The translations under genes and the position numbers were made by a program. Of a DNA stretch of 64,000 bases, positions 1-11,845 are shown piece after piece. Each line of letters opens with the position of its first letter. Within the stretch, counting starts at the first letter, position 1. This stretch comes from Mimachlamys varia (Eukaryota > Mollusca > Bivalvia > Pectinida > Pectinidae), in the NCBI GenBank assembly GCA_947623455.1, contig OX392542.1, positions 16,623,625 through 16,687,624 on the forward strand, written 5' to 3'. Below the pieces are notes generated by a model. That model saw only the letters and a list, made by a program, of their open reading frames with translations. It was not told where the DNA came from and made no database searches.

Positions 1-252
1 ATGGAGTTTGAAGTGTTTTGTTTAGATCAGATTGTTTTCAGTAATAGGCTGAAAGTTTGAGAGCATTAATCATCGTAGTGGATATTTGAAATGTCAATCG
101 CTGTTAAAACTGTTCCTCCTATATAGTTTTATATTGTTCACATTGAAATGTATAATATTTGAGATATGTATAATGTAACAAAAATAATTTTTTTTTAAGG
201 ATTCCCGAATTGTTGCTGCTGTTGCTGCACTGTAGATATTATATGTGTTTTT

Positions 253-790
253 ATTCCCCACTTTCACCGAAACGGGGGATATGAATTTGGGTTTGTCCGT
301 CTGTCTGTCCTTCTGTCCGTCTGTCACACTTCGTTTCCCTGTAAAAATGGCAATAAATATTATCTTATTTTCTTGCAACTTGGTTACAAGGTAAAATGCC
401 TAAAGGGCAAGTTTGATCCCCAGTTTTGGCAGATGTTATTTGTCAGAGTTATGGCCCTTTGATTTTCTTTCGTTTCCGTGCAATAACAGCAACAAATATT
501 ATCCAATTTTCTTGAAACTTGGTGACAAGGTTAAATGCTTAAAGCCAAGATTGATTGACACTTTTGGCTGATGTTATTTGATGGAGTTATGGCCCCTTGA
601 TTAATGTTTCCATGCAATCACAGTAACAAATATTATCCAATTTCTGTGTATAAGGCTTTAGTTTTTGTTCAATTTCCAAGCAATACATCTTGTGTCAACA
701 GAATGAAAATTACAAAAGATTTTTACCTAAAATATGATTGCCCAGGTAGCTCTTACAAAAGGGGGAAAAGCGGGGGATATTAATTCGACA
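253..790 (+). repeat. Dispersed repeat with CCCCAC / CGGGGGAT ends
   Basis: The segment opens with a short C-rich/G-rich inverted motif (ccccactttcaccg, then cgggggat), followed by an imperfect run of gtccgtctgt. It ends with a matching G-rich block near 760-780 (gggggaaaagcgggggat). In between, blocks containing caaatattatccaattttc and ttatggcccttt recur about every 120 bp. A diverged copy in the opposite direction lies at about 9945-10400. No coding potential is seen. Repeats of this kind are common in bivalve genomes; no transposase or reverse transcriptase is visible here, so its class is unknown. Confidence 0.6.
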
Positions 791-799
791 AATTAGCTT

Positions 800-2059
800 G
801 TGCCTGTTAACATGGATTGTTTTCGGTAAGGTGTAAATGTATGTAGTAGTTTATAACTTTGTCGCCTTGATTGATATATTGAATACTATGCAAATATGCA
901 TGAAATGATCTATTTATTCATCAAAATATCTTTGTTTAGATAATGCCTTTCTTACAGCATCTTTTGTTACACATTGGCATTCCAAATAAATGTATGATTT
1001 CTTTTTATTATTGCTCAACTTGTTATTCTTACCCAATATACTGTAAACATATATAACTTGGCACTCTCAAATTTTAGCGCATAACCAAATTTAGACAAAC
1101 AAAGCAGATAAGCGTTATGATGAATTTGAGGACTCACAAAACTTAATGTAGAAAGCAATTTACAGAAACTGTACTTAGCGTAATCATATTGTACAGGAAG
1201 GCTTTCAGCACCAAAAGCACTATACCCCGTATGTAAAATAAGATGACCGCCAAAAAAGTATGTCTACAGTATATAATTTTTTCATCTTGCGTCATTCTCC
1301 GTTTTGAGAAATTTGACAGTAATAAGTGAAAAAAAAATCATTCTAGAAAAGGATTCTGAATTAATAAATCGATTCTGCTCTCAAGTTAGATTGTCAGTAA
1401 GGAATAGTTATTTTTTAAATAGTTGAAATGAAGCGTAAAATGTTTGTGTACAGTATACATTTTTTTCATTGTGCGCCATTTTCAATTATGAGAAATTTGA
1501 CAGTAATATTGTCATGTAAGTGAAAAGAAAATCATTCTGGAAAAGGATTCTGGATTAATTAAACGATTCTGCTTTGAAGTTAGGTTGTCAATAAGGAATA
1601 GTTATTTCTAAAAAAAGTTTAAATGAACTTTATTACTCGCTAGCTACTAGTGAATTAATAATTATAACTTTTTTATTATATGATAATTGTTTCACATAAG
1701 GATGTGATTGCATGCATCCATCATATAATCTTTTAAACTATGAAGAACATAGCCAGGCTTTGTCTAGACATAACCATGGTACAGGCTGATTTGTTAATAT
1801 TATACATTTGAGATAATAAATATAGATATATTTGGTTCAACTTTGGATATTAAAATACATTTTTTTTTTTTTTGAATGATATACTAGTTTTCACTCTCTA
1901 CTTTTTGCAAACATCAGACATTCAGTTCAAAATGGAAGGAAACCTCGCTTGGCTGACAGTAAGTGACACGAGAATTAAGCTTCAAATGCAAACCACTTCA
2001 AAGAAAACACTGCAGAAATTAGTTCATTGCGTTATTTATTATCCTGGGGTTTGGCTGAT
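800..2059. other. AT-rich stretch without gene; one imperfect 186-bp tandem duplication
   Basis: No gene, RNA or element end is recognised. The only structure is an imperfect tandem duplication: about 1258-1440 is repeated at about 1445-1625. Shared landmarks are acagtata followed by a T run, gagaaatttgacagtaat, and aaaggattctg, offset by about 186 bp. The copies have diverged by substitutions and small indels. Confidence 0.45.
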
Positions 2060-2650
2060 TTTTTAGACCACCATCATCAGAAATATTTTAACAAGGCAGC
2101 CATCTTGGATTTTGCATTAAGAGTTTGTGATCGCTCCTTCTCGAATTTCATATGCAGGTTTCCCTTGATGCCTAGTGGTGCATTGAACTGTTTTTGAGCA
2201 GATCCGATAAACAAAATGGCGGACAGGCAGCCATCTTGGATTTTGCATTAATAGTTTGTGATCGCTATTTCTTGAACTGTATTGGAAGGATCCTTCTTTA
2301 ATTTCATTGGCAGGTTTCCTGCGGTCCCTTGTTATGCATTGACCAGTTTTTAAGCTGATCTGATAAACAGGCGGCCATCTTGGATTTTGCATTAATAGTT
2401 AATGATCGCCTCTTCCTGAGAAGTACTGGATGGACTCCACTCAATTTTTATATGCAAGTTCAGTTCCTCTTCGTCCAAAATTGTGCAATGTCCAGTTTTT
2501 GAGCTGATTCGAGATTGCATTAATAGTTTGTGGTCACTATTCCTTATATATATCAAGTGCTGGATGGATGATTTTCAGTTATCACATACTTTGTCCAGGG
2601 TTTGAGCTGATAGGAAAAACAATATGACTGTCAGACGGCCATCTTGGATT
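2060..2650 (+). repeat. Diverged copy of the GCCATCTTGG repeat family
   Basis: It starts with the same 5' sequence as the large element at 6826 (ttttagaccaccatcatcaga). It carries four degenerate units with the landmark ggc(a)gccatcttggattttg near 2095, 2226, 2371 and 2633. Spacing is irregular (131-145 bp between the first three), unlike the exact 155 bp of the 6.9-9.3 kb array, so this is an older or degraded relative. Open frames here do not look like genes. Confidence 0.6.
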
Positions 2651-2697
2651 TTGACAGTGAAAGTTTATGATTGTAATCATCCTCGATATCCAGAGGT

Positions 2698-2840
2698 TAC
2701 GCTCACCTACACTCTCTACACGCCTGTAATACGTCATGTCAAAACTGAAGGCTCCGTGTTGATGATACAAGAGGACTGGTTAGACCCTTTGATGTACATC
2801 AAAGAATCTCGTCACATAACGGTAAAACTTGTCAAGCTTT
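2698..2840 (+). mobile_element. Truncated relic of the TA-flanked inverted-repeat element at 46373
   Basis: Starts with acgctcacctac(a/g)ctctctac, the same terminal sequence as the element at 46373-46649. It also shares the inner motifs cgtcatgtcaaaactgaaggc and gtacatcaaag. Only the left end is recognisable; the right terminal repeat is missing. Non-coding. Confidence 0.5.
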
Positions 2841-2849
2841 GAAGTTGAT

Positions 2850-3165
2850 TGTTGCTCCTTTGTAATCTACAAAAGACAGGCATCAGCCTAGCGATTGTTC
2901 AGGTTTTTTTTTTTACCCGAGCGTGCCACCAGTTTTGCCATAATATATTGAATATAATATCAAACATAAACGACAACAAATTTTAGATTGGTGTTTTTAA
3001 TGCATGGAATACATTCAGAGGGAAAATTGAAATATTTCAGCCAGATCAAATTTTCTCTCGACAAATTTGGTATAACGGCATTATCTAAAAAGGTAATGAT
3101 ACTGTACATGTGTTTTACAAATTACAAGCAATGGTTTGATAAAAGTATGATCAATTCTTATAAAT
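2850..3165. other. Short unique AT-rich stretch
   Basis: No gene or known repeat is recognised between the relic at 2698 and the inverted repeat starting near 3170. Contains a poly-T run near 2905-2915. Confidence 0.4.
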
Positions 3166-3169
3166 GATC

Positions 3170-4420
3170 TACGATTTGTCCGGTTGCCAAACCCCAGCTT
3201 TTTGGAGAACCTTGCAATAGGGTCCGTACAAAGTTTTTTTGCTGTTTCTAAACCTCTGAGGTGTGCTCTCTAAGAATCTTGATGATGCCACTCTGTTATC
3301 ATTGGGTAATCCGCACAATATGCAAATGAAGACCGCCATTACTGAAAATCTTATTTTCGTCAATATCTCAGTAATTATACATGGTATCAAAATAATTTTG
3401 GTGTCTATCCCCATCTTTTGAGGGGTAACGAATAAGATTGGGCCATATTAGTAAAGATCACACTTGAAGGTTGTGCTGAATAGGCATATTTAGGCCGCCA
3501 TTACTGAAAATTTCGTTTTCGTCAATATCTCAGCAACCACATATGGTATCAAAATAATTCTGGCGTCTATACCCATGTTGTCAGGGGTAAGGAATCAGAT
3601 TAAACCATTTCAATATTGATCACACAATATTTTTGCAGAATATACAAAAAATAAACGTCCGTGTATATCCGAGTTGTTACAGAACTAGCCTACATCCCCT
3701 TTACTTATGCTAATGCATGTTGCCACGACTAGTTTGACTCAATCCTCAAACAAATCACTTTCAACAATATAGTCACAAACATCAACCCGTGAATATCCTC
3801 ATCCTGAATGTGAGCCGGCTTTACATTCTGTTTGAATGCCTCTTTAGAAGGTTGGATGCAATGTTACTGGAATCAAGCATCTAGTGCATTCCTCAAGTTC
3901 CAATCCGAACTCGATAGAATCTAGTGGTAGAGGTTCTGAGCTGAGAGCTGATTTCCAAAAGGAAGACTGAATGTGCACCCACTTTACGTTCTCTTTGAAT
4001 GTTTCTATAGAAGGTTGGAGTGTCTTAAGCTCTGGAGCCTTTGCCATATTTTCACCTTCATCCTTAGCGACCAGACTTCTCTCCGGACCTCAGACATATT
4101 TGATGTCACTACGCTTTGACCTTGTATGAGGTAGTCATGAATACTGTCGCTTCTTCAATGATATCATATATATCCTCAGATAAAATGCCCCAGTTGTGCA
4201 GTTCTACAATACTCTTAAGGACTTTGATGACAGTGTTTTTTCCTATTCCAGATCACTGAGCCACAGTGCCACAGCCTGGGAGGGCATGGGCGACTGGCAG
4301 TTGTGAAAGCAAGTGTCCATCTGTTCAATTGCAGTTGCCCCAATGTCTAAAGCAGTTCGTATGGCACTTGGTCCTTCCATTGTAAGACGACAGGCCATGT
4401 TTAACTTTGCGAAGAAATGC
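3170..4420 (-). pseudogene. Left arm of large inverted repeat, with broken repeat-borne gene
   Basis: On the minus strand, 4420 to 3844 encodes pieces of an unnamed protein that recurs in this window. One piece has the motif TMEGPSAIRTALDIGATAIE (about 4390-4330). The other has MAKAPELKT...KENVKWVH (4047-3844). Stops and frame changes separate the pieces. The rest, down to about 3170, is non-coding and contains three related blocks with 'cgccattactgaaaat' and 'tatctcag'. The whole segment is repeated in opposite direction at about 4870-6310. The protein looks transposon-associated; I do not know its function. It is inactive here. Confidence 0.5.
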
Positions 4421-4869
4421 AGCAGGACAAAAACGTTTGTGTACTCACATATGATGTTGATTCTTTTTCACGCCACGTTCAGCTGCCTTAACCATCTGCG
4501 GTATGTTTATTTCATCTGCTTTTTCGTGAGGTCTTCCCTTCGGAAGACAATACCATCCTGAATTACAACTAGTACAGGGCCAATAGAGGTAATGACCAGA
4601 CTGTTGATTGGGTTTGTCCTGTGCTTTCTGGATCAAATTCTGACATATCAGAACTTTGACAAAGTTAGATTTTTGAAATAATTTATAGCCAGAACAAGAA
4701 ATAAGGCTTAAGCACGAAATCCATGCTTGAGCACGAGAATGGTTTCATGAATACAGGCCCGCATGACCTCTACCTTATTCTAAGTTACTCTACTGAGTCT
4801 TCACCATTTGTAATTCAGGGAAAATCTCATGACTTGCTATGAAGAAGCGGATGTAATAATCATACAGCA

Positions 4870-6310
4870 AAAGGTTAAGGCAGCTGAAAGACAACGATGA
4901 AATCATTGAAGAAGCGAAAGCATTCATGGCTGCCTGCTACAGGGTCAAAGCTTTGGTGACATCGAACATGTGTTGATGTCCGTAGAGAAGTCTGGTCGCG
5001 AAGGATGGATGGGAAAATGTGGCAAAGGCTCCAGAGCTTAAGACACCCCCACCTTCTAAAGAAACATTCAAAGAAAACGTAAAGTGGGTGCACATTCAGA
5101 CTTCCATTTGGAAATCAGCTCTCAGCACAGAACCTCTACCACTAGATTCTATCGAGTTCGGATTGGAACTTGAGGAATGCACTAGATACTTGATTCCAGT
5201 AACATTGCATCCAAACGTTAGTGGTGCTGCTAAGGAGGTGCTGAAAACGATAAAGTATGGTTGTGCTACGAACACGCCCTGTTGGACAGAAATGTATGGA
5301 TGTTATACAGCTCACTTGCACAATGATAAGTGGATGTCACTGGGACGCACACTGCCAGAATAGGTAAACCCGACGGGTTGATGACTGACAATGTTGCTGA
5401 AAGTAATTTGTTCGAGGAATGGGACATTTGGTTTGGTTTATTTAGTTTTACGTCCTATTAACAGCCAGTGTCATTTAAAGACGTGCCAGGTTTTGAAGGT
5501 GGAGGAAAACCGCAATACCCGAGGAAAAACAGCCGACCTACGGTCAGTAACTGACAACTGCCCTACGTTGGAACGTGGGATTCAAACTGGCAACCCAGAC
5601 GTGAAGGGCTAGTGGTAGAATGTTGGAATACCTTAACCACTCGGCCACCGCGGCCCTGCGGAATGAGACAAATTAGCAAATGCGACATGTATTAGCATAA
5701 GTACAGGGGATGCAAAATATTGGTGTGATTAATACTGAAATGCTTTAATCTGATTCTTTATACCTGACATAATGTGTATAGACGCCAGAATTAGTTTGAT
5801 ACAATATGTAGTTGCTAAGATATTGAGGAATTCAAGATTTTCAGTAATGGCGGCTTATATATGCCTATTCAGCACAAACTATTGTTGTGATCTTTACTAA
5901 AATGGCTTATTCTGATTATTTACCCCTCAAAACACGGGGTAAGGCACTAAAACTATTTTGATACCATTCATAGTTACTGAGATATTGACTATAACGATAT
6001 TTTCAGTAATGGCGACCTAAATATGCCTATTCAGCACAACCTTCAAGTGTGATCTTTACTAAAATGGCTTAATCTTATTTGTTACCCCTCCCAACATGGG
6101 GATATACACAAGCAAAATTTGATACCATGCATAGTTACCGAGATATTGACGAAAATAAGAATTTTAGTAATGGCGGCCTTAATTTGCATATCATGCAGAT
6201 TGCCCAATGATGACAGAGTGGCATCATTCAGATTCTTAAAGAGCACATCTCAGAGGTATGGAAACAGCAACAAAACTTTGTACGGACCGTATTGCATGCT
6301 TAGCGGTCCC
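4870..6310 (+). pseudogene. Right arm of the inverted repeat; second broken copy of the same gene
   Basis: The frame at 5019-5363 encodes about 114 residues, starting MAKAPELKT and closely matching the left-arm copy for 60 residues. It runs on into a Cys-containing stretch (CATNTPCWTEMYGCYTAH) that resembles the start of a Tesmin/TSO1-like CXC cluster with several cysteines lost. Upstream, 4890-5015 continues the match with stops and frameshifts (EEAKAFMAACYR is readable). A SINE (5412-5660) interrupts the arm. The rest (5690-6310) is the non-coding part, ending near the sequence that starts the left arm at 3170-3250. Inactive. Confidence 0.5.
5412..5660 (-). mobile_element. tRNA-headed SINE, minus orientation
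   Basis: Read on the minus strand it begins near 5657 with a tRNA-like head: an A-box-like ggtggccgagtggttaagg and a B-box-like gtttgaatccc. It continues through a block with ggttttcctccacc and ends at 5412 in an AT-rich tail (taaataaaccaaaccaaat). The same tail occurs twice at 12020-12200. The A/B-box spacing is right for RNA polymerase III, but the cloverleaf is poor, so it is not a tRNA gene. It lies inside the repeat arm, so it inserted after that repeat formed. Confidence 0.75.
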
Positions 6311-6325
6311 TGCCACCAGACTAGA

Positions 6326-6775
6326 TGGGCGGATTGGTCGAGTGGTTAACACTCCGGCCTTCCTTGCACGCGGCCGGGGTTCGATCCCCGTAATCATCAT
6401 ACGCATGAAGTATTAAGATAATATTAAAATTAAAAGTATAAAATGGACTAGGGTGGTTGTTGCAGTATCTGTGCTGCATTCAAGTGAGGTGGCACTCGGA
6501 AACACGGTCTCACTACAAACAGAACACAATTCATGTCCAGCACACACATGTACATACACACACATATGGAGATATTAGCCAGGTGGTACAGGACAAGTAG
6601 TTAGTGCCTGATAAGGAAGCTCCTGCGAACTCCTCAGAATGGTATATGATAGAACTGTGTGTGTTAATTGTAGTGATTGTATGATAATTGTAAATCGCTT
6701 TAGAGTGGCTTACATTAGCTAGATAGGGCGCTATATCAAATGTTGTATATTTAATTTATTTTATTTATTGATAAA
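6326..6775 (+). mobile_element. tRNA-headed SINE (Leu/Ser-like head)
   Basis: The head carries an A-box-like ggattggtcgagtggttaac and a perfect B-box-like ggggttcgatcccc within 75 bp. It is followed by a body with a CA-rich microsatellite (6540-6565) and a 3' part containing aatcgctttagagtggctta and gcgctatatcaaatg. The 3' part is found again, reversed, at 48965-49199, which defines the family. Not a functional tRNA. Confidence 0.75.
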
Positions 6776-6825
6776 TGATCTACTTACTGAAGATCGCAAT
6801 TTCCTGATTTAATGATTTTTAGCCC

Positions 6826-9530
6826 ACCATCATCAGATGGTGGGCTATTCAAATCGCCCTGCGTCCGTGGTCCGTGGTCCGTCCGTCTGTCCGTTAGTCC
6901 GTTAGTCCGTTAGTCCGTCCGTAAACAATTCTTGTTATCGCTATTTCTCATAAAGTGCCAAAGGAATCTTTCTCAAATTTCATGTGTTGGTTCACCTTGG
7001 TCCCTAGTTGTGCATATTCCATTTTGGGACCGATCTGAATTCAAGATGGCCGACAGGCAGCCATCTTGGATTTTGACATTTGAACTTTGTTATCCCTATT
7101 TCTGAGAATGTACTGAATGGATCTTTCTCAAATTTCATGTGTTGGTTCACCTTGGTCCCTAGTTGTGCATATTCCATTTTGGGACCGATCTGAATTCAAG
7201 ATGGCCGACAGGCAGCCATCTTGGATTTTGACATTTGAAATTTGTTATCCCTATTTCTGAGAATGTACTGAATGGATCTTTCTCAAATTTCATGTGTAGG
7301 TTCCCCTTGGTGTTTAGTTATGCATATTGCATTTTGGGACCAATCCGAAAACAACATGGCCGACAGGCAGCCATCTTGGATTTTGACAGTTGAACTTTGT
7401 TATCGCTATTTCTGAGAATGTACTGAATGGATCTTTCTCAAATTTCATGTGTAGGTTCCCCTTGGTGTGTAGTTATGCATATTGCATTTTGGGACCAATC
7501 CAAAAACAACATGGCCGACAGGCAGCCATCTTGGATTTTGACAATTGAAGTTTGTTATCGCTATTTCTAAGAAAGTACTGAAGGTATCTTTCTCAAATTT
7601 CATGTGTTGGTTCACCTTGGTCCGTAGTTGTGTATATTCCATTTTGGGACCGATCTGAATTCAAGATGGCCGACAGGCAGCCATCTTGGATTTTGACATT
7701 TGAACTTTGTTATCCCTATTTCTGAGAATGTACTGAATGGATCTTTCTCAAATTTCATGTGTAGGTTCCCCTTGGTGCCTAGTTATGCATATTGCATTTT
7801 TGGCCCAATCCGAAAGCAACATGGCCGACAGGCAGCCATCTTGGATTTTGACAGTTGAACTTTGTTATCGCTATTTCTGAGAATGTACTGAATGGATCTT
7901 TCTCAAATTTCATGTGTAGGTTCCCCTTGGTGTGTAGTTATGCATATTGCATTTTGGGACCAATCCAAAAACAACATGGCCGACAGGCAGCCATCTTGGA
8001 TTTTGACAATTGAAGTTTGTTATCGCTATTTCTAAGAAAGTACTGAAGGTATCTTTCTCAAATTTCATGTGTTGGTTCACCTTGGTCCCTAGTTGTGTAT
8101 ATTCCATTTTGGGACCGATCTGAATTCAAGATGGCCGACAGGCAGCAATCTTGGATTTTGACATTTGAAATTTGTTATCCCTATTTCTGAGAATGTACTG
8201 AATGGATCTTTCTCAAATTTCATGTGTAGGTTCCCCTTGATGCCTAGTTATGCATATTGCATTTTTGGCCCAATCCGAAAGCAACATGGCCGACAGGCAG
8301 CCATCTTGGATTTTGACAGTTGAACTTTGTTATCGCTATTTCTGAGAATGTACTGAATGGATCTTTCTCAAATTTCATGTGTAGGTTCCCCTTGGTGTGT
8401 AGTTATGCATATTGTATTTTGGGACCAATCCAAAAACAACATGGCCGACAGGCAGCCATCTTGGATTTTGACAATTGAAGTTTGTTATCGCTATTTCTAA
8501 GAAAGTACTGAAGGTATCTTTCTCAAATTTCATGTGTTGGTTCACCTTGGTCCGTAGTTGTGTATATTCCATTTTGGGACCGATCTGAATTCAAGATGGC
8601 CGACAGGCAGCCATCTTGGATTTTGACATTTGAATTTTGTTATCCCTATTTCTGAGAATGTACTGAATGGATCTTTCTCAAATTTCATGTGTAGGTTCCC
8701 CTTGGTGCCTAGTTATGCATATTGCATTTTTGGACCAATCCGAAAACAACATGGCCGACAGGCAGCCATCTTGGATTTTGAAAGTTGAACTTTGTTATCG
8801 CTATTTCTGAGAATGTACTGAATGGATCTTTCTCAAATTTCATGTGTAGGTTCCCCTTGGTGTGTAGTTATGCATATTGCATTTTGGGACCAATCCAAAA
8901 ACAACATGGCCGACAGGCAGCCATCTTGGATTTTGACAATTGAAGTTCGTTATGGCTATTTCTCAGAAATTACTGAAGGTATCTTTCTCAAATTTCATGT
9001 GTTGGTTCACCTTGGTCCCTAGTTGTGTATATTCCATTTTGGGACAGATCAGAAAACAATATGGCCGACAGGCAGCCATCTTGGATTTTGACAATTGAAG
9101 TTTGTTATCGCTATTTCTAAGAAAGTACTGAAGGTATCTTTCTCAAATTTCATTTGTTGGTTCACCTTGGTCCCTAGTTGTGCATATTCCATGTTTGGAC
9201 AGATCGGAAAACAACATGGCCGACAGGCAGCCATCTTGGATTTTGACAATTGAAGTTTGTTATCCCTATTTCTGAGAATATACTGAAGGGAACTTTCACA
9301 AATTTCATATGTAGGTTCCTCCTGGTGCCTAGCTATGCTAAGAATAAGGAAACGACAATGTAATTCACAAAAAAACCAAAAAAATGCATCTGTGTCCCAC
9401 CAGAGTCTCTGCTCACACTTAATTAACACCTAAGAGACAATCGAAAGAAGAGAAAAGAACCATCTTTCAAAAAACAAACTTAGATCATTTGTTGGTGGGC
9501 GCCAAGATCCCTCTGGGATCTCTTGTTCTT
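6826..9530 (+). mobile_element. Composite repeat with hairpin 5' end and internal 155-bp array
   Basis: The 5' boundary is a short hairpin (agcccaccatc ... gatggtgggct, 6830-6855), then a run of gtccgt/gttagtcc. The 3' end is ttggtgggcgccaag followed by ccctctgggatctcttgttc (9492-9530). The same 5' end starts the diverged copy at 2060. The interior is almost entirely the 155-bp array (separate entry). No protein-coding domain is seen; the recurring 65-residue minus frames at 7445, 7910 and 8375 are the array translated. It is probably a non-autonomous element carrying a satellite. Confidence 0.6.
6930..9340 (+). repeat. 155-bp tandem array, 15 units, 465-bp higher-order period
   Basis: The landmark ggcagccatcttgga (one copy ggcagcaatc) starts at 7056, 7211, 7366, 7521, 7676, 7831, 7986, 8141, 8296, 8451, 8606, 8761, 8916, 9071 and 9226. 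That is exactly 155 bp every time, with no net indel over 2170 bp. Variants recur every third unit (tgaattcaagatgg, ccgaaagcaacatgg, ccaaaaacaacatgg) over the middle of the array, giving a 465-bp higher-order repeat. Each unit has the inverted pair aagatggc ... gccatctt (or acatggcc in place of the first half) around the unit landmark. Confidence 0.9.
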
Positions 9531-9539
9531 TAATTTGAA

Positions 9540-9935
9540 TGCTAACTTATTTGACTTTAATGGTATTATTTTGCCAGTATGAAGATTACGATATGGAATT
9601 CTAAAAAAAAATTCATTGCCTTTAACAACATTGTATATTGATATTATTATCAAAAGTAAAAAGGGTACAGAATATATGTATAATGTTTTGAATAAAAATA
9701 ATGTATTGCCTACAGGTCAAGCAAAGTGGGAAGCTATATTTCGAAACTTACCTATCGAGGATTGCAAAAAAATATACAGATTACCCTTTGACACAAATAC
9801 TGTAAAATTTCGAAATTGCAATGGCTGCAATTTTGAATTATCACCTTATTATAGTTACAAACAACTTTTTGAAAACAGATTGATTTGGCCCAGTCTGATT
9901 TGTGTTATTTTTGCTTAATAGAAAAAAAAACTAAT
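9540..9935 (+). pseudogene. Fragment of a LINE reverse-transcriptase ORF (C-terminal part)
   Basis: The frame at 9616-9918 (100 residues) has the pattern KSKKGTEYMYNVL ... GQAKWEAIF ... IYRLPFDTNTVKF. That matches, from memory of the family, the region just after the RT domain in jockey/CR1-like LINE ORF2 proteins, where a W-x-x-IY-x-x-PF motif precedes the terminal zinc-finger part. The downstream part is degenerate and stops at 9918. Both ends are missing. It is a dead fragment; the family assignment is tentative. Confidence 0.45.
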
Positions 9936-9944
9936 TCGTAGAAT

Positions 9945-10400
9945 TGATATTCCCCGCTTTCCCCCCTTTTGTAAGGGGGTTATCATATTGTAGGTAAAAT
10001 CTTTTGAGGTTAGGTTAAAAACATGCTTGCAACATTCATGCTGTTGACACAAGATGTATTGCTTGGAAATTGAACAAAAACTAAAGCCTTCTGCACAGAA
10101 ATCTGATAAGGGGCCATTACTCCGCAAAATAAAATCCGCCAAAATTAATAAAGCGGCGATTGAACTTGATCGAGCCCTTTAGGCATTTAACCGTATTTAG
10201 AAGTTTCATGGAAATCGGATAATATTTGTTGCTGTTATTGCACGGAAACGGCCGAAAATGACATTGTTTCGTTAAACAAAAGTGGCGTTCGAACTTGGTT
10301 CCTGCCCTTTAGGCATTTTACTTTGTAAACAAGAAAAATCGTATAATATTTGTTGCCGTTTTTACATGGAATTAAAAGTGACAAAAACTTGCCCATAGTT
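9945..10400 (-). repeat. Second copy of the 253-790 dispersed repeat, reversed
   Basis: The minus strand reproduces the 3' part of the repeat at 253-790: the G-rich end (gatattccccgctttcccccc on the plus strand), ttgacacaagatgtattgc, and ttggaaattgaacaaaaact. It then has recurring blocks with ggataatatttgttgc and ccctttaggcattt. Diverged and probably 5'-truncated. Non-coding. Confidence 0.6.
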
Positions 10401-10434
10401 CTGATCAGCCCGCATCTCTGGAATCGTTGTGTTG

Positions 10435-11000
10435 TTAGTTGTTTGTCAGCAGTCGACATCGATCACGAAAATCCCGATATCCAGAGCAAGTCCTAGAATA
10501 TCGAATCAACTGTAACATGTAAACACTGTAGGTTGAAGAAGCAGGGATGTTACTATCAAGAAATGGAAATTTCACGATCGGAGAATTAAAATCATCACGT
10601 TTATCGTATAGCTTAGTAGTAAGCTGTCTATGCTGGTCGTAGTTTAAGTGGAGATTGAGGTAAGCAGCTGATGTAGAAGAGTCTGTTGTGTCCTTCATTT
10701 CAAGTTCAGAAGGGTATATACGATCGACGTGGTCATCAAACTTCTTGTTGTTTATAGACAACACATCGTCGATATATCTGAAAGTGAAATTAAAAGATTT
10801 GACAAGGTTTTTGTTACCTGTCCTGTTAGCTCTTCCACAAATTCAGCACCGTATGAAAACAAAAACAAGTCAGCTAAGAGTGGGGCACAGTTTGTTTCCA
10901 TGGGGATGCCAACAGTCTGCTGGAAAATCTTTCCTGCGAAATTGAAATTGTATATATATTCTATTGAATGTAAACATGAAAATCTATCAAACTTCAATAG
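10435..11000 (-). pseudogene. Decayed Penelope-like/non-LTR reverse transcriptase fragment
   Basis: Minus-strand frames give, in order, FQQTVGIPM-TNCAPLLADLF (about 10920-10860), then RYIDDVLSINN (about 10780-10748, containing the catalytic YxDD-type motif as YIDD). Next come YPSELEMKDTT, TKLYDKRDDFN, FPFLDSNIP and QLIRYSR (to about 10480). The frame changes between the first two motifs, and the 5' part is absent. Order and spacing match RT palm motifs followed by the thumb region of a retroelement family common in marine invertebrates. The same family occurs, more decayed, at 17740-19330. Calling it Penelope-like is tentative; that it is an RT is firm. Confidence 0.7.
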
Positions 11001-11322
11001 TCCTAGGAAAACAGGAAAGACGAAGTGGTAGTTTTAATGATTTGGCAGTGAAAGTATTGATTATTTACCTGGTTTGCTATATAATTAGTTGCTAATAGTT
11101 GGTCCTTATGAACCCATAATTGCCCGTGGACAATATACAGGAGTTTGCCATCAGGAATACTAAAATCGATATTTTGAGGTGTGCCGGTTATATATCAAAT
11201 GTAAGCAGCGGTTAATACCCCATCATTTACGATAACTGTTTACTTGCGTTTTGTTTTACATAATAAATATTTGTTACACTAAATGAAGATAAATCATTTA
11301 TTATTCTGAGGATTAAAAGCGT

Positions 11323-11550
11323 AAAGGGCCTACGATTGAACCTTGTGGTACTCCATATGTTAGGGGCCAAAAATTGAATCTTGTCGTGCACCATGTGTAA
11401 AGGGCCTAAAATTGAACCTTGTCGTGTATCATGTGTAAAGGGTCTGAAATTGAACCTTGTCGTGTATCATGTGTAAAGGGCCTGAAATTGAACCTTGTCG
11501 TACACCATGTATTAAGGGCCTTAAATTGACCATTGTCGTACAACATGTGT
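11323..11550 (+). repeat. 38-bp minisatellite, 6 units
   Basis: Units begin with (a)aagggcct at 11323, 11361, 11399, 11437, 11475 and 11513, always 38 bp apart. The core is aaattgaaccttgtcgt followed by a catgtgt block. Identity is high in the middle and falls at both ends. Non-coding. Confidence 0.8.
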
Positions 11551-11559
11551 AATTTTCTT

Positions 11560-11844
11560 AGAAACCGATGTATTTTCCGAGAAAGAAAATGTTTAGTGTT
11601 TAATTTAGAATCTAAAATTCAAACCAGGAAACGGAACTTCACATCAATCAAACATAAGTTTTTTAATAAATCAAAATAATACACCATTTTATATTTAACA
11701 AAAAAACCTCCTGTAATTATATATGAAAAGAGCCCATCATCTGTGTGACCGAGTGGGGTGTTCTGTTTGGGACCTTCGGCAGTGTACTTTAGTGTGGTAG
11801 CACTTTAAATCGGCAAAAGATCCGGACTATCGAAAGAACGCTTA
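11560..11844. other. AT-rich stretch, no feature
   Basis: No gene or clear repeat. The part from about 11735 to 11840 is less AT-rich and may be the outer part of the foldback element that follows. Confidence 0.3.
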
Positions 11845-11845
11845 C

